Assembly (NCBI GenBank): GCA_035293845.1
Contig: DATGMB010000335.1
Coordinates: 1-64,000 of the forward strand
Length of the DNA: 64,000 bases
Reading direction: 5' to 3'
Origin: DATGMB01 sp035293845
GTDB lineage: Bacteria > Acidobacteriota > Terriglobia > Bryobacterales > Bryobacteraceae
Below, one piece after another: positions 60,886-64,000 of the stretch. How positions within the stretch are numbered: the first letter of the stretch is position 1; each line of letters begins with the position of its first letter. The notes under the pieces are model-generated. The model searched no databases. It saw nothing but the letters and a program-made list of their open reading frames with translations, and was not told the origin of the DNA. The position numbers and the translations under genes were made by a program.

Positions 60886-61866
60886 CTATCTCCCCAGGTG
60901 ATCGCCCACGTATTGCACCTCTTCTTCCAGCTCCATGCCGAAACGCGAGCGCACGCGATCCTTGAGTTCGGCAATCAGCGCACAGAGGTCGGCGGCCGTC
61001 CCCGCGCCGGCGTTATAGATCAGGTTGGCGTGGTAATCCGCTACGCGGATGTCACCGCGGGACAGCCCCTTTGCGCCCGCCTGTTCGAGGAACCATGCGG
61101 CCGGAATCTTGCCCTCGCGCACCACCTTCGGCGGCACCTGCTCCGCCACCGGCCGCGGCAGATCGCCCAGCATCAGGTTCTTGAAGATGCTGCCGGCGCA
61201 CTTCATGGTGACTGGAAATTTCTCATTCCGCACCTTGACGATCTCATCGGCCGTGCGGCGCAGCACGGCTGCGTCATCGCGGTCGAGCAGCAGTTGCGCC
61301 GAAAAAATCACCCATTCCTTGTGTTGCTTGAAAATGCTCTCCCGGTAATGAAACTGGCATTCTGCGTTATCGATCACGCGTACGCACTCGCCGTCGTAGA
61401 ACTGCACCCGAACGACGCGTTCGGAAATGGAATGGCCGTAGGCGCCCGCGTTGCCGTAAACCGCCGCGCCGACCGACCCCGGGATTCCCGCCAGAGTCTC
61501 GATGCCCTTCAGCCCGCGGGCCACCGTGAAATCCACCAGATCCTGCAGCACCGCGCCGGCCTGCACCACCACGCGGCCTTCCGCCGCCACGAGCGCATCG
61601 CCGCGGTAGCGGAGCACCATTCCGCGGAACCCGTCATCGGAAACGATCAGGTTGGTGCCGCCGCCGATCACCACCACCGGTATGCCGGTCTCGCGCGCCG
61701 CCGCCACGGCGGCGATGAAGGCTTCGACGCTGGCCGTCTCGGCATAGAGGTCGGCCGGGCCGCCGATGCCGAAGCGGGTGTACGGGGCAAGCGGAGTGTC
61801 CGCGGAAACGGTTAAATTGGGAATTCCGGCGAGGCGCGCGCGCGTCTCTTCCGCGATCGGCATCAT
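60886..61866 (-). CDS. murB: UDP-N-acetylmuramate dehydrogenase
   Basis: 326 aa. It reduces UDP-GlcNAc-enolpyruvate to UDP-MurNAc with NADPH/FAD. FAD-binding GGGTNLIVSD and AGIPGSVGAAVYGNAGAYG are conserved, and the catalytic Ser lies in CAGSIFKN. Two adjacent ATGs (61866, 61863) are possible starts; a TTG at 61872 is less likely. A perfect -10 TATAAT ends 5 nt before ATG 61866, so murB is a strong candidate for a leaderless transcript. It is divergent from the DUF2461 gene. Confidence 0.94.
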   Translation of the reverse strand: MMPIAEETRARLAGIPNLTVSADTPLAPYTRFGIGGPADLYAETASVEAFIAAVAAARETGIPVVVIGGGTNLIVSDDGFRGMVLRYRGDALVAAEGRVVVQAGAVLQDLVDFTVARGLKGIETLAGIPGSVGAAVYGNAGAYGHSISERVVRVQFYDGECVRVIDNAECQFHYRESIFKQHKEWVIFSAQLLLDRDDAAVLRRTADEIVKVRNEKFPVTMKCAGSIFKNLMLGDLPRPVAEQVPPKVVREGKIPAAWFLEQAGAKGLSRGDIRVADYHANLIYNAGAGTAADLCALIAELKDRVRSRFGMELEEEVQYVGDHLGR

Positions 61867-61871
61867 TTTCA

Positions 61872-61877
61872 ATTATA
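61872..61877 (-). promoter_or_regulatory. consensus -10 TATAAT immediately before murB
   Basis: TATAAT on the minus strand, 5 nt before ATG 61866 and 8 nt before ATG 61863, without a ribosome site. No clear -35 at 16-18 nt. The gap to the divergent gene is only about 23 nt, so the upstream promoter part lies in its coding region. Confidence 0.5.
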
Positions 61878-61889
61878 CGGGAGGCACCT

Positions 61890-62606
61890 GTGAAGACCGG
61901 ATTCCCCGGATTCGCCCCGGAGGCGCTCGACTTTTTTCGCAATCTCGCGCGCAACAACCGCCGCGAATGGTTTCAGCCGCGCAAGCCTGTTTTCGAGACG
62001 ATGGTGAAGCAGCCGATGCACCAGCTCGTCGAAGCGGTCAACGGCGAGCTGCGGCGCTTTGCTCCGGAATACGCCACCGATCCCGCCAAGGCCGTCTTTC
62101 GCATCTATCGCGACACGCGCTTCAGCAAGGATAAGTCGCCGTACAAAACGCATATCGCGGCCAGTTTCCGCCACCGCGAGCTGGGCGGCGAGGGCGGCGC
62201 CGGTTTCTACTTCGCCGTCTCGCACAAGGAATTGGCCATCGGCGGCGGCATGTACATGCCCGCTCCCGCGACGCTGCTGGCCGTGCGCGCGCACCTGGCC
62301 GGACATCATCGCGAGCTGCGCAAGATCCTCGCGGCGAAATCCGTGCGCGCCCTGCTCGGCGAGCTCCAGGGAGAGCGGCTGACGCGTGTCCCAAAAGGCT
62401 GGCCCGCGGATCACCCCGCGGCGGACCTGCTCCGCTACAAGCAGCTCTTTCTCTACATCGAGCTCGCGCCCGAGCTGGCAGTGGGTCCGGGTATCCAGAA
62501 GGAAATCGTTTCGCGCTTCAAGGCCATGGCGCCGTTTCTCGAATTCCTGAATGCCCCGCTACCCCGTAGAAAGCAGAAGATCGATGTGCGAGAGCTGTTG
62601 GTTTAG
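61890..62606 (+). CDS. DUF2461 family protein
   Basis: 238 aa, matching the conserved family of that size. Diagnostic blocks are GFAPEALDFFRNLARNNRREWF near the start, RIYRDTRFSKDKSPYKTHIAASF in the middle and GFYFAVSHKELAIGGGMYMP. Conserved Arg and Lys residues suggest nucleotide or nucleic-acid binding, but the function is unknown. GTG start with GGGAGG five bases upstream. It is divergent from murB. Confidence 0.9.
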   Translation: MKTGFPGFAPEALDFFRNLARNNRREWFQPRKPVFETMVKQPMHQLVEAVNGELRRFAPEYATDPAKAVFRIYRDTRFSKDKSPYKTHIAASFRHRELGGEGGAGFYFAVSHKELAIGGGMYMPAPATLLAVRAHLAGHHRELRKILAAKSVRALLGELQGERLTRVPKGWPADHPAADLLRYKQLFLYIELAPELAVGPGIQKEIVSRFKAMAPFLEFLNAPLPRRKQKIDVRELLV

Positions 62607-62614
62607 CCGCGGCT

Positions 62615-63145
62615 CTAATGCCTGGCCGGCACCACCCACATGTAGATGTGCCGCCCGTCCACCATCTCGTCCTTATCGGGTTTCCAGTCGCCCATATCGA
62701 AGCTGTGGGAAACGATGCGGGTGCCGGGCTTCAGATCCTGCAATAGCTTGGGACGCAGCCGCTCGTTCACGCTCGGCAGCAGATACAGCGTCACCACCGT
62801 GGCGTCCGCGATGTTCGCCTTGAACAGGTCGTTTTCCTCGAACCGGACCAGCTTTTCGACTGCCGCGTTCTTCGCATTCTCCCGCGCTTCGCGAATGCGC
62901 TCGGGATTCAGGTCCACACCGACGCCTTTGGCGCCGTAATCGCGGGCCGCGGCAATCACGATCCGTCCATCGCCGCAGCCCAGATCGTAAACGACGTCGT
63001 CCTTGGTGACGTTCGCGAGCTTCAACATGCCGTCGACCACGGCGTTGGGGCTCGGGACATAGGGAACATCCAGATGCGGGCTGGTGCCCGTCTGGGCCGC
63101 TGCGGCCAGAGCGAACAGGACGCCTGCCAGAACAGTCAAGCGCAT
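62615..63145 (-). CDS. class I SAM-dependent methyltransferase with a signal peptide
   Basis: 176 aa. A clear signal peptide (LTVLAGVLFALAAAAQ) precedes a SAM-binding Rossmann domain: VYDLGCGDGRIVIAAA, GVDLNPERIREARENA, and an ATVVTLYLLPSVN block instead of a typical NPPY/active-site motif. Export contradicts the normal cytosolic location of SAM, so it may be an anchored cytosolic protein, a periplasmic SAM binder, or non-catalytic. SD GGAGGT before ATG 63145. It converges with the DUF2461 gene 8 nt away. Confidence 0.85.
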   Translation of the reverse strand: MRLTVLAGVLFALAAAAQTGTSPHLDVPYVPSPNAVVDGMLKLANVTKDDVVYDLGCGDGRIVIAAARDYGAKGVGVDLNPERIREARENAKNAAVEKLVRFEENDLFKANIADATVVTLYLLPSVNERLRPKLLQDLKPGTRIVSHSFDMGDWKPDKDEMVDGRHIYMWVVPARH

Positions 63146-63267
63146 GATGACCTCCGGTAACGGAGAGCGTAGCGCAAACTGCTCGGCGGAAGCCAGCGCA
63201 GCGGCCCGGTGGGCGTGTGCGAGCGAACGTCCGGCAGGGCAGGCCCACGGCCCGCCCTGCCGGTCTT

Positions 63268-64000
63268 CTAAACCGATTGCTTCTTGCGCGGCCGCGCCGC
63301 GCGCTTCTTCTGCCCGCCCTCGCCCGCCGTCTTGCGCGGCGCTCGCGGACGGCGCTGCGGCTTGGGAGGCGGCTCGGGAATCGGAATCTCGCCGGTGGCC
63401 GTGGGCTGGCCGGGAACCAGCGGCTGCTCCTCTTCTTCCTCTTCGATCTCGATCGGCGGCTCCGGCTCCGGCGGCGGAGCGGGCGGATGGAATTCCGCGC
63501 CCAGGTACACCGTCAGCCCGCGCTCCTCATCCGCCTGGATGCGCACCAGCCCCTTGTCCTGCGCGTAATTCAGCAGCTCGCTGAACTCCTGGAAGCCATA
63601 CTGCGGCCAATCCAGCTTCGGCTGCTCCTCCCGCACCCACTCGGCCAGCTCCTCGGCGGTCACGCCGTTATCGACATCCATCCGGTGCGTTTCGAGCACA
63701 TCGCGCAACAGCGGAATCGCCTCTTCCGGCTTGGCGCCCGGCTTCTCCGGCGCGGCGCCGCCCTTCATCCGGATCATGTAGCGTCCTTCGCCGCCGGTCA
63801 CCTCGACGAAGTCGGCCTTCTGCAGCTTCTCCACGAAATCGGTGAACGAATTCGCGCCATACGCCTTCTCGTTGAAGGTGGAATCGAGCTGCAGCATGGT
63901 GGACTTCAGCAGCCCGAGCTGCGGCCGCACCTCGCGGCGCTCCAGCACGCCCAGCGCGCGTTCCACCAGCGGCATGGCCTGTGCCAGGTCGAGCACGACG
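63268..64000 (-). CDS. OST-HTH/LOTUS-domain protein, 5' end outside the window
   Basis: The visible ~243 residues hold two LOTUS/OST-HTH domains: about residues 10-78 (LLKSTMLQLDSTFNEKAYG, ADFVEVTGGEGRYMIRMK) and 90-165 (LDWPQYGFQEFSELLNYAQ, LVRIQADEERGLTVYL). An acidic/Pro-rich linker and a very basic tail (RRPRAPRKTAGEGGQKKRAA) follow. Bacterial LOTUS proteins are usually preceded by an NYN/PIN-like RNase domain, which would lie beyond 64000; the frame continues to the edge. A role in RNA binding or decay is expected from the family. Confidence 0.82.
   Translation of the reverse strand, partial: VVLDLAQAMPLVERALGVLERREVRPQLGLLKSTMLQLDSTFNEKAYGANSFTDFVEKLQKADFVEVTGGEGRYMIRMKGGAAPEKPGAKPEEAIPLLRDVLETHRMDVDNGVTAEELAEWVREEQPKLDWPQYGFQEFSELLNYAQDKGLVRIQADEERGLTVYLGAEFHPPAPPPEPEPPIEIEEEEEEQPLVPGQPTATGEIPIPEPPPKPQRRPRAPRKTAGEGGQKKRAARPRKKQSV

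Overview
This is a GC-rich bacterial chromosome segment, densely packed with genes on both strands. The gene content suggests an Acidobacteriota member close to the Solibacter/Bryobacterales group: a Ser/Thr kinase fused to an extracytoplasmic beta-propeller, DcaP-like porins, an Omp85/SurA-like/TamB cluster, several NarL- and NtrC-type two-component pairs, and many small or divergent envelope proteins. That placement is inferred from family content and was not computed. I see no prophage, insertion sequence, CRISPR array or rRNA. One tRNA, Val(CAC), is present.

Layout. 1-6828: tail of a hypothetical gene, then a tightly overlapping lysine/diaminopimelate operon (dapE-like, asd, lysC, dapB, dapA, dapD). 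6847-9008: a VapBC-type toxin-antitoxin pair with its own operator, an SDR oxidoreductase and a DinB-fold protein. 9029-13959 (minus): MurJ-like flippase, thiol peroxidase, a thioredoxin-fold DUF255/YyaL protein and a DapA-superfamily lyase. 14035-19667 (minus): an exported amidohydrolase, two outer-membrane proteins and an exported glutaminase; one porin gene is frameshifted in an A6 run. 19826-22119: a NarL-type two-component pair and a Lys-rich exported small protein. 22434-28261: 5-oxoprolinase subunit A, a CopD-like membrane protein, a metallo-hydrolase, a Zn alcohol dehydrogenase, a small membrane ORF and the kinase/propeller protein. 28282-36798 (minus): TamB, a SurA-like chaperone and an Omp85 protein, one envelope-assembly operon. 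36940-49922: tRNA, SH3 lipoprotein, M20 dipeptidase, a degenerate receiver protein, a polytopic glycosyltransferase-like protein, a membrane/spermidine-synthase fusion, DinB, Hpt, an AAA ATPase, a CDF metal exporter and SppA.

50095-57143 (minus) is the most unusual part. A 46-aa membrane peptide, a secreted protein, a compact Tat-exported SBP_bac_5-like protein and an NtrY-type kinase form a chain of overlapping genes. Mn-catalase and an NtrC/NtrX-type regulator follow, then a second PIN/AbrB pair. 57156-64000 carries an L,D-transpeptidase, a second NarL-type pair, an exported ankyrin protein, murB, a DUF2461 protein, an exported methyltransferase and a LOTUS-domain protein cut by the window edge.

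A recurring theme is start codons lying 5-10 nt, most often exactly 6, downstream of a TANNNT -10-like hexamer with no Shine-Dalgarno. This suggests widespread leaderless transcription beside ordinary SD-led genes.
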